A DNA stretch of 64,000 nucleotides from Asticcacaulis sp051956075 (GTDB lineage: Bacteria > Pseudomonadota > Alphaproteobacteria > Caulobacterales > Caulobacteraceae): positions 62,001 to 126,000 of the forward strand of contig NZ_JBQCGA010000036.1 of the NCBI RefSeq assembly GCF_051956075.1. The letters are read 5' to 3'. Below, in pieces: positions 25,944 to 35,340 of this stretch. The first letter of the stretch is position 1. Every line of letters begins with the position of its first letter. Below the pieces are notes generated by a model, which made no database searches, was not told where the DNA came from, and was given only the letters and a program-made list of their open reading frames with translations. A program made the translations under genes and the position numbers.

Positions 25944-28280
25944 TTACAGAGCCAGACGCATGGCCAGCCAGCTCAGCGGCCAGGCCAGCAGCGATTCCGC
26001 GCCCTGATTTTCGTTGCGTCCCTGCGGGGTCAGGCCGTCGCAACAGCCGCCGTCGGCGTCGATCAGCGACAGGTGCTGGGTGTTGCGACCGGTGAACCAG
26101 GCCAGAGCGCGCATGGCTTCGGCGCGCCAGTCTTCGTCGCCGCTGACCCCGGCGGCGCTGAGGCAGGCCTCGACGCTGGCCAGCGCTTCAAGGGGTTGCT
26201 GATCGTAGAGCGGGTGGTCCTGCCCCTGCACGTCGAAGCGCGAGGTCGGCGCGGGCATGAAGACGCCGGACGGGACGTGGGCCTGCGCCTGCATCAGCCA
26301 GCGCAGGGCGCTTAGGCCGTCGCGGACAGGGTCGGCCGCGTTCAGGTGGTGTCCGCCGAGGATCAGAGCTTCGGGGATGCGCGCATTGTCATAGCTCAGT
26401 TCAGGTTCGAACCAGACGTGATCGTCGCGTGAAATCTGCCGGAGGCGGGCGTGCAGATCGGCGCAGAAGGTTCGCAGCCGCGCCTCAAGCGTTGGCGCAT
26501 CCCCGATCACGCCAGCGCCTCTGACGAGGGCGCGGATCAGGATGGCGCGGGCGCGTAAGGACGGCCAGGCTTCCACATGGCGCAGAACCCGCCCGCCCAG
26601 ATCGCAGGCCCAGACTTTGAGGTCGTTGCTCAGGTTTGAGCGCGCGACATCGACGAGGCTTTCAAAGGCGCGCGCGCAGTTATCGTCCGAGCCGCCTTCA
26701 TCGAGCCAGCGGCGGTCATAGCCCATAAAATTGCGAAAACGTCCCTCCGGCAGCCAGGCATGATTGACGAAGGCGGCGTAGACGCGCGCCATGCGCGTTT
26801 GCTCAGGCGTCAGCGGTTCGATCAGACTGAGGCGCGCCATCAGAGACAGGGCGCGGGCGTTATCGTCTGTGCAATAGCCATGGCGGCGGTCGGGCAGGCG
26901 CAGGCAGGCATGTTGCAACAAACCGCAGTCGTCGCTCATGCGCGCGATCGCCGTCAGGGGTGGGCGCGGGGGCAGGGTCTGATGCGACGTCGGGTGGGAA
27001 TGGGTCTTGCTGTCGATATGGGTTTGCACGTCCGCCTCCGCGCGTTGGATGTAAGCTTCGGCCACCGCCGCCCAGCGCGAGGGCCGCGCCGCCTCATAGG
27101 CGCGCAGGCTCATCTCGGCGCGACGGCCTTCGGAGGCCAGCAGGGCGCCGATCGCTTCGGTGAAGGCGCGCGTGTCGTTGAAGGGGCAAAGCGCGCCGAT
27201 TCCGCCGCTCAGGGCTTCGACCGCATGCCAGTAAGGGGTGGAGACGACCGGCCGCCCCAGGGCCAGCGCGTACGAGAGGGTTCCCGACGTGATTTGCGTC
27301 TCGGTCAGGTAAGGGGTGACATAGATGTCTGTAGCCTGAAGAATATCAACCAGTTCGTCGTCATTGATAAAGCGATTGATGAAGCGGATATGGTTCTCGA
27401 CGCCGAGGTCGCGGGCCATGGTTTTGAGACGTTCGCGATAGACTTCGCCCTCGTGACGAACCAGATGCGGATGCGTCGCGCCGATGACGAGATAGGTCAG
27501 GTTGGGACATTGCCGCGCCAGCTCCGGCAGGGCCGCGATGACCGTCTCTATGCCCTTGTTCGGCGATAAGAGGCCGAAGGTGGTCAGGACCTGACGCCCC
27601 TCCAGCTCGTGCCGGGCCTTGAAGCCTGCGGTGTCGCGCAAGGGGCGCGAGGGGGCGCCGTGCGGCACGACAATAATCTGGCCGTCTGGAACGCCATAGA
27701 CGGTTTTGAGAATATCCGCGCCCTTTTTCGCCATCGTCACCAGCGTGCTTGAGAGCCGGATCAGGCTTTGCATGACGCGGCGCTGTTCCGGCGTCGGCTG
27801 CTCCAGAACGGTGTGCAAGGTGGTGACGACCGGCATATTGACGGCTTCGAGCAGGTCGAGCAGATGGGCGCCGGACGGACCGCCATAGATGCCGAATTCG
27901 TGCTGGACGAACAAAGCCTCGACGCCGTCCGCGTTCAGCGAGCGCGCCATGCGGCTGTAGGCGGCCTGATCGTCCTGGAAGATCTGGTCGGTCACGGCGT
28001 CAGGATAGGCGTATGGCCCGTCGCCTGCGTCATTGTCCGGCGCGTCGTTCATCGCGATAACCCGCCAGTCGGCGTCCGGCAGGGCTTTGGACAGGCAGGC
28101 GTACATATCCCGCGTAAAGGTCGCCAACCCGCATTGCCGCGGCGGGAAGTTGCCGATGATCGCGGCGCGCGCAATCGCCTTGCGGGGACGATGGTGGCGG
28201 GCCAGCACGTCGCTCAACTGGGCGTCGCTGGCCTCATTGGCGAAACGGGCGATCTCAAGGGCGGGGGCTTGCAACATCAC
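25944..28280 (-). CDS. GT4-family glycosyltransferase with C-terminal alpha/alpha-toroid domain
   Basis: The 778-residue protein is a fusion. Residues about 38-410 form a GT-B glycosyltransferase of family 4: N-terminal GNFPPRQCGLATFTRDMY, nucleotide-sugar part VVPHGAPSRPLRD, LTTFGLLSPNKGIETVIAALP and YVTPYLTETQITSGTLSYAL. Residues about 430-778 are a helical, probably alpha/alpha-toroid domain (RRHGYCTDDNARALSLMARL, FRNFMGYDRRWLDEGGSDD, WFEPELSYDNARIPEALI) resembling glycoside-hydrolase-like domains. The pairing with the GH130 gene suggests synthesis plus trimming or turnover of one glycan. No signal peptide, so it is cytoplasmic or membrane-peripheral. Confidence 0.85.
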   Translation of the reverse strand: MMLQAPALEIARFANEASDAQLSDVLARHHRPRKAIARAAIIGNFPPRQCGLATFTRDMYACLSKALPDADWRVIAMNDAPDNDAGDGPYAYPDAVTDQIFQDDQAAYSRMARSLNADGVEALFVQHEFGIYGGPSGAHLLDLLEAVNMPVVTTLHTVLEQPTPEQRRVMQSLIRLSSTLVTMAKKGADILKTVYGVPDGQIIVVPHGAPSRPLRDTAGFKARHELEGRQVLTTFGLLSPNKGIETVIAALPELARQCPNLTYLVIGATHPHLVRHEGEVYRERLKTMARDLGVENHIRFINRFINDDELVDILQATDIYVTPYLTETQITSGTLSYALALGRPVVSTPYWHAVEALSGGIGALCPFNDTRAFTEAIGALLASEGRRAEMSLRAYEAARPSRWAAVAEAYIQRAEADVQTHIDSKTHSHPTSHQTLPPRPPLTAIARMSDDCGLLQHACLRLPDRRHGYCTDDNARALSLMARLSLIEPLTPEQTRMARVYAAFVNHAWLPEGRFRNFMGYDRRWLDEGGSDDNCARAFESLVDVARSNLSNDLKVWACDLGGRVLRHVEAWPSLRARAILIRALVRGAGVIGDAPTLEARLRTFCADLHARLRQISRDDHVWFEPELSYDNARIPEALILGGHHLNAADPVRDGLSALRWLMQAQAHVPSGVFMPAPTSRFDVQGQDHPLYDQQPLEALASVEACLSAAGVSGDEDWRAEAMRALAWFTGRNTQHLSLIDADGGCCDGLTPQGRNENQGAESLLAWPLSWLAMRLAL

Positions 28281-28618
28281 AGACGTCTTTGTTCAAAAAA
28301 CGCGCGACGCGCGCGGGCGAGGAGCGCCGGATTTCGCGCAGGGCCCGCTTGATCCGGCGGCGAGGCGGAAGCGTAAGCGTGAAATCGTCGGAACGGCGAG
28401 GGCGCGTCGAGCCTTTCGCTGAAAACGATAGTGCGTTCTCCTACCGTAAGGATTCAGTATGAATGCCCGGGCGTTTGTATAAAGGCGGTCAGGTTTGCAG
28501 CGATTTGTCCGTCGCGGACGGCGAGAAGACTTGACCGGCGCGCCGCGACCCGCTTAGGTGAGCTTGCGCGCGCCGCGCATAGGGGGAGGGCGCTGCGTGG
28601 GGGAGACGCTTTTCTCAG
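28281..28618. other. Intergenic region between divergent GT4 and DUF4129 genes
   Basis: About 340 bases with no supported gene. It should carry the promoters of the leftward glycosyltransferase pair and of the rightward six-gene MoxR operon. A short perfect inverted repeat CCGTC-GCG-GACGG lies at 28509-28521. I see no clear operator or riboswitch. Confidence 0.5.
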
Positions 28619-29326
28619 GTGCCAGTTTCGTCTCACATCGCCGCGTCTGAAGCCGCTGCAACGGGTCCGGTCGATGCGCATGCGGCGGCGCGTTTGATCG
28701 CGGAAGCCAATGCGCGACATGACCTGCAAGCCAGGTTCGGCGCCTCCGATGCGCCAGATGCGAAGACGCTTGCCTTCTGGGAGCATGTGCGCGACGCGGT
28801 GCAGCGCTTTTTCGATACGCTCGGGCATTTGCTGGCGCCGATCGGGCCCGCCATGCCATACATACTGTGGGGCTTGCTGATCCTTGTTGTGGCGCTGATC
28901 CTGTCGCCCGTCGTGCGGCTGTTCCTGACCTCGCGCTTTGAGCGCTTCTTTGCGCGTCATACCTTACGCGCCGACGCCGAATGGCGACCCAGCGCCTCGG
29001 CGGTCGCCGCCCTTCTGGCCGAGATTGACGCGCTTGCGGCGCGCGGCGCCTATGACGAGGCGGTGCATCTCTTACTGGTGCGCAGCGTGGCCGACATCAA
29101 TGCGTTCCGGCCCGATCTGGTGCGCAAGCACTTTTCCGCGCGCGATATTCTCTCGCACCCGCTGCTGCCGGACAATGCCCGCCCGACCTTCGCCGAGATT
29201 GTGCGCTGGGTCGAACAATCCTTCTTTGCAGGCGTTCGCGTTGGCAAGGCGGGCTTTGACGCCTGCCGAGCCGCCTATGTCCGTTTCGCCGCCGCTGAAG
29301 GGCTGGCGCCGCAGGGGAGCGCATAG
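28619..29326 (+). CDS. DUF4129-type membrane protein
   Basis: The 235-residue protein starts at GTG 28619 (ATG 28675 is an alternative). It has one membrane segment (about 80-102, MPYILWGLLILVVALILSP) followed by a cytoplasmic helical domain with the DUF4129 pattern (YDEAVHLLLVRSVADIN, then RPTFAEIVRWVEQSFFAG). Such proteins occur in MoxR/DUF58 operons, where they are thought to form membrane complexes linked to cell-envelope integrity. It abuts the DUF4350 gene with no gap. Confidence 0.75.
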   Translation: MPVSSHIAASEAAATGPVDAHAAARLIAEANARHDLQARFGASDAPDAKTLAFWEHVRDAVQRFFDTLGHLLAPIGPAMPYILWGLLILVVALILSPVVRLFLTSRFERFFARHTLRADAEWRPSASAVAALLAEIDALAARGAYDEAVHLLLVRSVADINAFRPDLVRKHFSARDILSHPLLPDNARPTFAEIVRWVEQSFFAGVRVGKAGFDACRAAYVRFAAAEGLAPQGSA

Positions 29327-30994
29327 ATGGCGCGCTTTTCTCTGCCGAAACTGTCAAAAGCGCAGGCGGCCAACGGGCTGCCCTTCATCGCCCTGTTCCT
29401 GTGTCTGGGCCTGTTCGCCATGGCGGGGATCGTGCTGGTCGGGGCCAATTCCGAGCCCGTCACCGGACAATCGGCCTATGTCACCGGCGTGTCGGCGCAG
29501 GGCTATCAGGGACTGAAGCGTTTGTTGATCGCGCGAGGTCATCCTGTCGCCGTCAACCGCGATGAAGACGGCCCGGCGCGCGCCCGCGCCGATCTGGAGA
29601 TCATCACACTCGATGGCGATAACGCCAATCTGGTGTTTGGCGTCGAACCCGGCGTGTCATCTACAGACGACGATAATGACGATAAGGGCGACGGTGCCTC
29701 AGCCTCGTCCGATAGCGCGGCGTCCGCCTCCGCCTCTGATGCGTCAGCGGCTTCGGCTCAGTCTGCGTCCGGGCGTAAAGAGCGCACCTATTACCCGGCG
29801 CCAGATCCTAAACGCGCCAACCATATTCTCTACCACCCGCTCGGCAAGGTGGTGCTGGTCGTGGCGCCGAAATGGTCGGCGGGACGGATGATGAAACATC
29901 CGCTGTGGGACGTCGATCCAGATCTGATTCCCGCCGCGATCATCAAGAACAATCTCGAAGTCCTGGCCCCGGCGAGTGAGACCGTTCGCGACCCTCTGTT
30001 CGCCAAAGCCGACGATCTGCCGCCCCTGCCGGAGGGGCGGGCGCGAATTCAAAGCTATCGGCGACTGATCACCTTCGATATTCCCGCCTATGATCTCAAA
30101 CGCGATACGCGGCCCAAGACGGCGGCGGAAAAAAAGGCCGATCAGGTCCGGCAAACGGGTTTCACGGGCGGCGGGGGCGATCCCTATATCAGCAATGACG
30201 TCCCGGTGCGCCGTCCCTGGAGCGCCTCCGGCGGCGGGCTCGGCGCCTATGATCTGGGCGCGATTTCCGGTCTGCAATCCATGACCGCGCCCAATCTGCA
30301 ACCGGTCATGACGACGCAGGACGGACGCCCGATCCTGTCAAGGCTGATCGTCACCGGCGGACGGCGTCAGCCGGTTGTCCCCGTCTATGTGCTGAGCGAA
30401 CCCGATCTTTTGAACAACACCATTCTGGCCGATCCGCAGCGCACGGCCAATGCGCTGAACCTGATCGAGAAGCTGGCGCCGAAGCCGGTCGGCCATCCGG
30501 CCAGCATCGTGTTCAACCTGACCTTTGCCGGTATGGGCTTTGATCACGACCTCTTACACACCCTGGCGCGTCCGCCCTATATCGCCGCGCCCTTGTGTCT
30601 GCTGCTGATGGGGCTGGTCCTGATGTGGGCGGCGTTTTCACGCTTCGGCCCGCCCTTGCCGGCGTCGGAGGCGCCGCCTTTAGGGCGAGGGGCGCGGCTT
30701 TTGGCCGATAATGCGGCGCGTCTGTTCGCCCTGACCATGAAACAGCCAAAACTGGCCGGGGCCTACGCCCAGCATGTGCGCGACATGGTGCTGAAATCGC
30801 GCGGCTATATGCAGGTGTCCAGCCAGGAGCCGCCGGACGAACTGGCCGACCGCATCGGGCGCGCGCATGGCGCCAGCGACAGCTATCTGGACTTAAAGGC
30901 GCGCGCCGACAAGACGCTCACCGTGCATCAACTGATCGACATCACCCGCAGGCTGCACGCCTGGAAGACGGAGATAGACCGTGCTCATATCTGA
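29327..30994 (+). CDS. DUF4350-type membrane protein
   Basis: The 555-residue protein has an N-terminal membrane segment (about 18-38) and a second one (about 410-435, IAAPLCLLLMGLVLMWAAFSRFG) near the C-terminus, enclosing a large extracytoplasmic domain. The beginning YVTGVSAQGYQGLKRLLIARGHPVAVNRD resembles the glutamine-amidotransferase-like DUF4350 fold. A Ser/Ala-rich low-complexity insert lies at about 116-145. The gene begins with ATG immediately after the previous stop, with GGGGAG upstream, and overlaps the MoxR start by 14 bases. Confidence 0.75.
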   Translation: MARFSLPKLSKAQAANGLPFIALFLCLGLFAMAGIVLVGANSEPVTGQSAYVTGVSAQGYQGLKRLLIARGHPVAVNRDEDGPARARADLEIITLDGDNANLVFGVEPGVSSTDDDNDDKGDGASASSDSAASASASDASAASAQSASGRKERTYYPAPDPKRANHILYHPLGKVVLVVAPKWSAGRMMKHPLWDVDPDLIPAAIIKNNLEVLAPASETVRDPLFAKADDLPPLPEGRARIQSYRRLITFDIPAYDLKRDTRPKTAAEKKADQVRQTGFTGGGGDPYISNDVPVRRPWSASGGGLGAYDLGAISGLQSMTAPNLQPVMTTQDGRPILSRLIVTGGRRQPVVPVYVLSEPDLLNNTILADPQRTANALNLIEKLAPKPVGHPASIVFNLTFAGMGFDHDLLHTLARPPYIAAPLCLLLMGLVLMWAAFSRFGPPLPASEAPPLGRGARLLADNAARLFALTMKQPKLAGAYAQHVRDMVLKSRGYMQVSSQEPPDELADRIGRAHGASDSYLDLKARADKTLTVHQLIDITRRLHAWKTEIDRAHI

Positions 30995-31934
30995 TATTCA
31001 ATCCCTGGCCGGAACCTTGCGCGCCGAAATCGGCAAGGCCGTGATCGGCCAGACCGATACGGTGGACCTGATGCTGACCGCTTTGTTTTCCGGCGGCCAT
31101 ATCCTGCTGGAAGGCCCGCCGGGGACCGCCAAGACGCTTCTGGCGCGGGCCTTCTGCCGCGCACTGTCGCTACGCTTTGGGCGCATCCAGTTTACGCCGG
31201 ACATGCTGCCGGGCGATGTGCTGGGCTCCAACCTGTTCAACTTCCAGACCTCAAGCTTCTCCTTAAGCAAGGGGCCGATCTTCTGCGACCTCCTGCTGGC
31301 CGATGAAATCAACCGCACCCCGCCCAAGACGCAGGCGGCGCTTCTGGAAGCCATGCAGGAGCGGGCGGTGACTCTGGACGGCGTTCGGCATGATCTGGGC
31401 GCGCATTTCACCGTCATCGCGACCCAAAACCCGATCGAGCAGCAGGGCACCTATCCGCTGCCCGAAGCGCAGCTTGATCGTTTCCTGTTCAAGCATGTGC
31501 TGGGCTATCCGTCCTTAGAGGAGGAGCGCCGCATCGTCGAGGGCGCGGGCAATGCGCAGGCGACGGACAATGTGCTGGATAATATTCGTCAGGTTGTCGA
31601 TGGACCCGCCCTTGACGCTGCGCTCGCGACCGTGGCGGGCGTGCGGCTGAACGAGGCCAATCGCGACTATATCGTCGCCCTGATCCGCGCCACGCGCGAG
31701 GCGCCGCAACTGTCGGTCGGCGCCTCTCCGCGCGCCGGGGCGCTTCTGGCCCGCGCGGCGCGGGCGCGGGCGGTGCTGGACGGACGCGACTATGTGCTGC
31801 CCGACGACATCAAGGCGCTGTACCCGCCTTGCATGCGCCATCGCGTCCTGTTGTCGCCCGCCGCCGAGATCGAGGGCGAGAGCGTCGATCTGGTGCTGCA
31901 ACGGCTTCTGGAACGCATCGAGATCCCGCGTTAA
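30981..31934 (+). CDS. MoxR-family AAA+ ATPase
   Basis: The 317-residue protein has Walker A GPPGTAKT (about residues 41-48), Walker B LLLADEINRTPPKTQAALLE, sensor 1 VIATQNPIEQQGTYPLPEAQ and the C-terminal lid. MoxR ATPases act as chaperones that help mature or assemble partner complexes, often with DUF58 and vWA-type proteins encoded next to them. It starts with GTG 30981 after GGAGA, inside the end of the DUF4350 gene. The following DUF58 gene starts 3 bases after its stop. Confidence 0.93.
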   Translation: MLISDIQSLAGTLRAEIGKAVIGQTDTVDLMLTALFSGGHILLEGPPGTAKTLLARAFCRALSLRFGRIQFTPDMLPGDVLGSNLFNFQTSSFSLSKGPIFCDLLLADEINRTPPKTQAALLEAMQERAVTLDGVRHDLGAHFTVIATQNPIEQQGTYPLPEAQLDRFLFKHVLGYPSLEEERRIVEGAGNAQATDNVLDNIRQVVDGPALDAALATVAGVRLNEANRDYIVALIRATREAPQLSVGASPRAGALLARAARARAVLDGRDYVLPDDIKALYPPCMRHRVLLSPAAEIEGESVDLVLQRLLERIEIPR

Positions 31935-31937
31935 GCC

Positions 31938-33254
31938 ATGGCTTTTTCCCCCGCGCCGCGTCTTCTGGTTCTGCTCGGCCTGAGCGTCCCCGCCGCTCTG
32001 GCGGTGGGCGTCTATGCGCCGGATGTCTGGCCGTGGGTTCCGCTGGCGGCGCTGGTTCTTATCGCCTTCGCCGTGCTGGACGCTGCGTTCGCCCCGGTGG
32101 GGCAGGGGATTAATGTCAGCCTGCACGCGCCGCCTTTTCTCGATCTGGGGCGCGAACAGGAGACGCCGCTGGTCGTAAGCTTTAAGGGCTATGCGCCGCA
32201 GAGCATGATGTTGCGGCTTGATCTTGACGCGCGCCTCGCGGGATCAGCCTATAATCAGATGCTGACGCGCGACGCCGACGGTCGGTTCGCAAGCGTTCTG
32301 CGGCTCAAGGCGATGACGCGCGGCCCTGCGGACATCAAGGCGGCTTACCTGCGCTGGCGCGGGCCGCTGGGCCTGGTGCATGTTCAGAAGAAGGTGAAGC
32401 TGGACGTCCATATTGTCGTCACCCCGGACTTAAAAGGCGTCGAGCAGGACGCGGTCAACCTGTTCTCGCTCGACAATATCTACGGCATCCGGGTGCAGAA
32501 CCAGCTTTACAATGGCTCTGAATATCACGCCTTGCGCGAATACGACGCGTCACAGGATCACCGGCGCATCGACTGGCGTTCGTCTTCGCGGCATATGAAG
32601 CTCTATTCGCGCGAATATCAGGCCGAGCGCAACCATCATATCGTGCTGGCCTTCGACACCGGACGGCTGATGGGCGAGCCGTTGCAGGGGTTAAAGCGGC
32701 TCGACCGGGCCATCTATGCCGGGCTGTTGCTCGGCTATACCGGACTTAAGATCGGCGATCATGTCCGCGCGTTCAGTTTCGGCGCGCGTCCGCAGCCGGT
32801 GGGGCCGGTCCTCTCCGGGACGCATGGCTTCGACGTACTGAAATATCAGCTCGGATCGCTGATGGACACGACCGAGGAAAGCAATCACACCCTGGCCCTG
32901 GCCGATCTCAACGCCAAGGTGGCCCGCCGGTCGCTGATCGTGCTGTTTTCGGACTTTATCGACGAGATTTCGGCCGACCTGATGATCGAGGCGCTGAAAC
33001 GCCTGTCGAAAAAACATCTGGTGCTGTTTGTCGCCTTTGGCGACGAGGTGGTCGAAGGCTTGATGCAACAGACGCCCGCTGACGCCGATGATGTGACGCG
33101 CGCAGTATTTGCGCGTCGTCTGGCCAATCAGCGCGAGCGCGTGCTGGCGCAACTGCGGCGTCAGGGCGTCGAGGTGCTGGAGACGCCGAACGAATATCTG
33201 GCGACTATGATTGTCGATAAATATCTGGCGCTGAAACGCGCCGACCGATTGTAG
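31938..33254 (+). CDS. DUF58-domain protein
   Basis: The 438-residue protein has two N-terminal membrane segments (about 9-27 and 30-48) and a beta-rich region. The DUF58 signature is centred on YHALREYDASQDHRRIDWRS (about 200-220), followed by a vWA-like fold (HHIVLAFDTGRLMGEPL, LIVLFSDFIDEISADLMIEAL). In MoxR operons this protein is a usual partner or substrate of the ATPase. It sits between moxR and the SpoIIM-like gene, with 3- and 8-base gaps. Confidence 0.9.
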   Translation: MAFSPAPRLLVLLGLSVPAALAVGVYAPDVWPWVPLAALVLIAFAVLDAAFAPVGQGINVSLHAPPFLDLGREQETPLVVSFKGYAPQSMMLRLDLDARLAGSAYNQMLTRDADGRFASVLRLKAMTRGPADIKAAYLRWRGPLGLVHVQKKVKLDVHIVVTPDLKGVEQDAVNLFSLDNIYGIRVQNQLYNGSEYHALREYDASQDHRRIDWRSSSRHMKLYSREYQAERNHHIVLAFDTGRLMGEPLQGLKRLDRAIYAGLLLGYTGLKIGDHVRAFSFGARPQPVGPVLSGTHGFDVLKYQLGSLMDTTEESNHTLALADLNAKVARRSLIVLFSDFIDEISADLMIEALKRLSKKHLVLFVAFGDEVVEGLMQQTPADADDVTRAVFARRLANQRERVLAQLRRQGVEVLETPNEYLATMIVDKYLALKRADRL

Positions 33255-33262
33255 GAGCGCGC

Positions 33263-34303
33263 ATGGACCAGCCGAACGGCGCCAAATCCGGCCTGCAACT
33301 GAAAAGCCAGAAGTTCCGCGAGACGCGCGAGGGCGACTGGAAGGCTCTGTCGCGTCAGCTCGACAAGGTGGATCGGTCCGGTCTGAAGTCCCTGTCGGCG
33401 GAAGATCTTTTGAACCTGCCGCTGCTCTACCGTTCGGCGGTGTCGTCTTTGAGCATGGCGCAGTCGATCTCGCTGGACCGCAACCTGATCACCTATCTGC
33501 AGGCCTTGAGCGCGCGCGCCTATATCTTCATCTACGGCCCGCAGACGCGGCTCAAGACGGTGCTGAAGGACTTCTTCATCGACGGCTGGCCGGTGGCGGT
33601 GAGGCGCTTGCGCAAAGAACTGGCCTTCGCCTTTCTCACCGTGGTGGTCGGCTTTATTATCGGCTGGGCGATGTGCGCGCACGATCCGAGCTGGTATGAC
33701 GTGCTGGTCGGCGGTCAGTCCCAGGGGCGCGACCTGTCGGCGTCCGCCAAGGATCTGGCCAAGACGCTGGGCAAGGGCGACGTCCCTAGCAACGCCATGC
33801 TGCCGACGTTCGCGGTCTTCCTGATGACGCATAATACCCGCGTGGCGATCAGTTGCTTCGCCTTCGGCGCCGTTTTCGGTCTGCCGACCTTTGCGCTGAC
33901 GCTCTATACCGGCGTGACCATGGGGGCGATGGTGTGGCTGTTCGCGCAGAAGGGGCTGGGATTCGCCTTCGCCGCCTGGCTAAGCATTCATGGCACGACC
34001 GAGATATTCGCCCTGCTGATCGCGGCGGCGGCGGGTTTTCATATCGGCATGAAGCTGATGTTCCCCGGCGCGCAGACGCGCAAAGCCGCGCTGGCCGAGG
34101 CCGGGCGGCTGACCGGGACAGCAATGATCGGCGTCGCCATCATGCTGACCATCGCCGGCTGCTGGGAGGGGATTGGCCGCCAGACCATTCTCGATCCCTG
34201 GGCGCGCATCGGCTGCGGCCTGACCATGCTGACCTTGTGGTGTTTTTATTTCACATTCGCCGGACGTAAACCGAAAGGGGAGGGCGATGGCGAAAAAGCC
34301 TAA
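33263..34303 (+). CDS. Stage II sporulation protein M (SpoIIM/DUF95) family membrane protein
   Basis: The 346-residue protein has a soluble N-terminal helical part (about 1-120) and then about five membrane segments, including AFAFLTVVVGFIIGWAMC, TRVAISCFAFGAVFGLPTFALTL and LSIHGTTEIFALLIAAAAGF. The last two match the SpoIIM/DUF95 family. This organism is not a spore former; the family is widespread and often accompanies RDD and MoxR-DUF58 genes. TAGGAG precedes ATG 33263, and the end overlaps the RDD gene by 17 bases. Confidence 0.85.
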   Translation: MDQPNGAKSGLQLKSQKFRETREGDWKALSRQLDKVDRSGLKSLSAEDLLNLPLLYRSAVSSLSMAQSISLDRNLITYLQALSARAYIFIYGPQTRLKTVLKDFFIDGWPVAVRRLRKELAFAFLTVVVGFIIGWAMCAHDPSWYDVLVGGQSQGRDLSASAKDLAKTLGKGDVPSNAMLPTFAVFLMTHNTRVAISCFAFGAVFGLPTFALTLYTGVTMGAMVWLFAQKGLGFAFAAWLSIHGTTEIFALLIAAAAGFHIGMKLMFPGAQTRKAALAEAGRLTGTAMIGVAIMLTIAGCWEGIGRQTILDPWARIGCGLTMLTLWCFYFTFAGRKPKGEGDGEKA

Positions 34304-35246
34304 AGCCGATAAGGTCCGCCGCGACCTGATGGCTGATGCGGCCTGGGGCGATGGCGCGCGCTCGGTCATGCAGGTGACGACGCCGGAAGGCGTTTCACTG
34401 CCGTTTGTGCGCGCCAGCTTCGGCGAGCGCGTCGGCGCGCTTCTGATCGATCTGATCATCATCATCGTGCTGCCGGTGATCGTCATGATCCTGCTGCTGG
34501 CCATGCCGCTGCGCGGTCTGTTCGACGGCAATACGACGCTCGGCATACTGGCCATTTTCGCCATGGCGTTTTTCTTCTTTATCCGCTCCGGCTATTTCAT
34601 GGCGTTCGAGATGGGGCGACGCGCGGCGACGCCGGGCAAGCGGGCGCTGAAGCTGCGCGTCATCGCCCATGACGGCGGCAGGCTGACCCCTGCGGCCATC
34701 TTCACCCGTAACGCGATGCGCGAGGTCGAGCTGTTCCTGCCGGTGACCCTGATCGTCTCCTTCATGCAGCATAAATCGTGGTTTGGCTGGTTAGCGGCGA
34801 TCTGGGCGATCGGGCTGGTGCTGCTGCCGCTATTCAACCGCGATCAGGCGCGGCTGGGCGATTTTCTGGCCGGAACGCGCGTCGTGCATATGCCAAAAGC
34901 CATGCTCAGCTACGATCTGGTCGATATGGAGCTGGACCAAAGCAACGGCCTGACCTTCACGCCGGAGCAACTGGCCTATGGCGAGATGGAGCTGCAGGTG
35001 CTGGAACAGGTGCTGCGCGAACGCAAGCCCGCCGTCATGCGCGCGGTCGCAGAGCGCATCAAGGCGCGCATCGACTGGCTCGAGCCGTCGCGACCCGAAG
35101 ACCGGCCTGCCGACGAGCATTTTCTACGCGCCTATTATGGCGCCTTGCGCGCGCATCTGGAGGGGCGGATGCTGCTGGGGCGTCGCCGCAAGGACAAGCA
35201 CGACACGGACAGGCGCGGCTCTGCGGCGAACACGCCCGGATTATAA
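34287..35246 (+). CDS. RDD-family membrane protein
   Basis: The 319-residue protein has the RDD domain with its Arg and Asp positions (FGERVGALLIDLIIIIVLPVI, about 45-66, and GRRAATPGKRALKLRVIAHDG). It has about four membrane helices and a polar C-terminal helical region (about 215-300). RDD proteins are small transporters or channel-like proteins of mostly unknown function. It is the last gene of the MoxR operon and has GGGGAGGG just before ATG 34287. Confidence 0.88.
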   Translation: MAKKPKADKVRRDLMADAAWGDGARSVMQVTTPEGVSLPFVRASFGERVGALLIDLIIIIVLPVIVMILLLAMPLRGLFDGNTTLGILAIFAMAFFFFIRSGYFMAFEMGRRAATPGKRALKLRVIAHDGGRLTPAAIFTRNAMREVELFLPVTLIVSFMQHKSWFGWLAAIWAIGLVLLPLFNRDQARLGDFLAGTRVVHMPKAMLSYDLVDMELDQSNGLTFTPEQLAYGEMELQVLEQVLRERKPAVMRAVAERIKARIDWLEPSRPEDRPADEHFLRAYYGALRAHLEGRMLLGRRRKDKHDTDRRGSAANTPGL

Positions 35247-35256
35247 AACATCCCGA

Positions 35257-35295
35257 TACCGGAGCGCGCGTCGATGCGAAGTTCGCATTCCGGTA
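35257..35295. repeat. Nested inverted repeat after the RDD gene
   Basis: Outer arms TACCGGA (35257-35263) and TCCGGTA (35289-35295) enclose a tighter perfect hairpin ATGCGAA-g-TTCGCAT (35274-35288). There is no T run, so it is not a classic terminator. It may end the MoxR operon transcript or act as an operator for the small XRE gene starting at 35341. Confidence 0.5.
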
Positions 35296-35340
35296 AAAGT
35301 GCGCCTATGATGACGACCGATTCTTGCGCCAGAGGTCACT

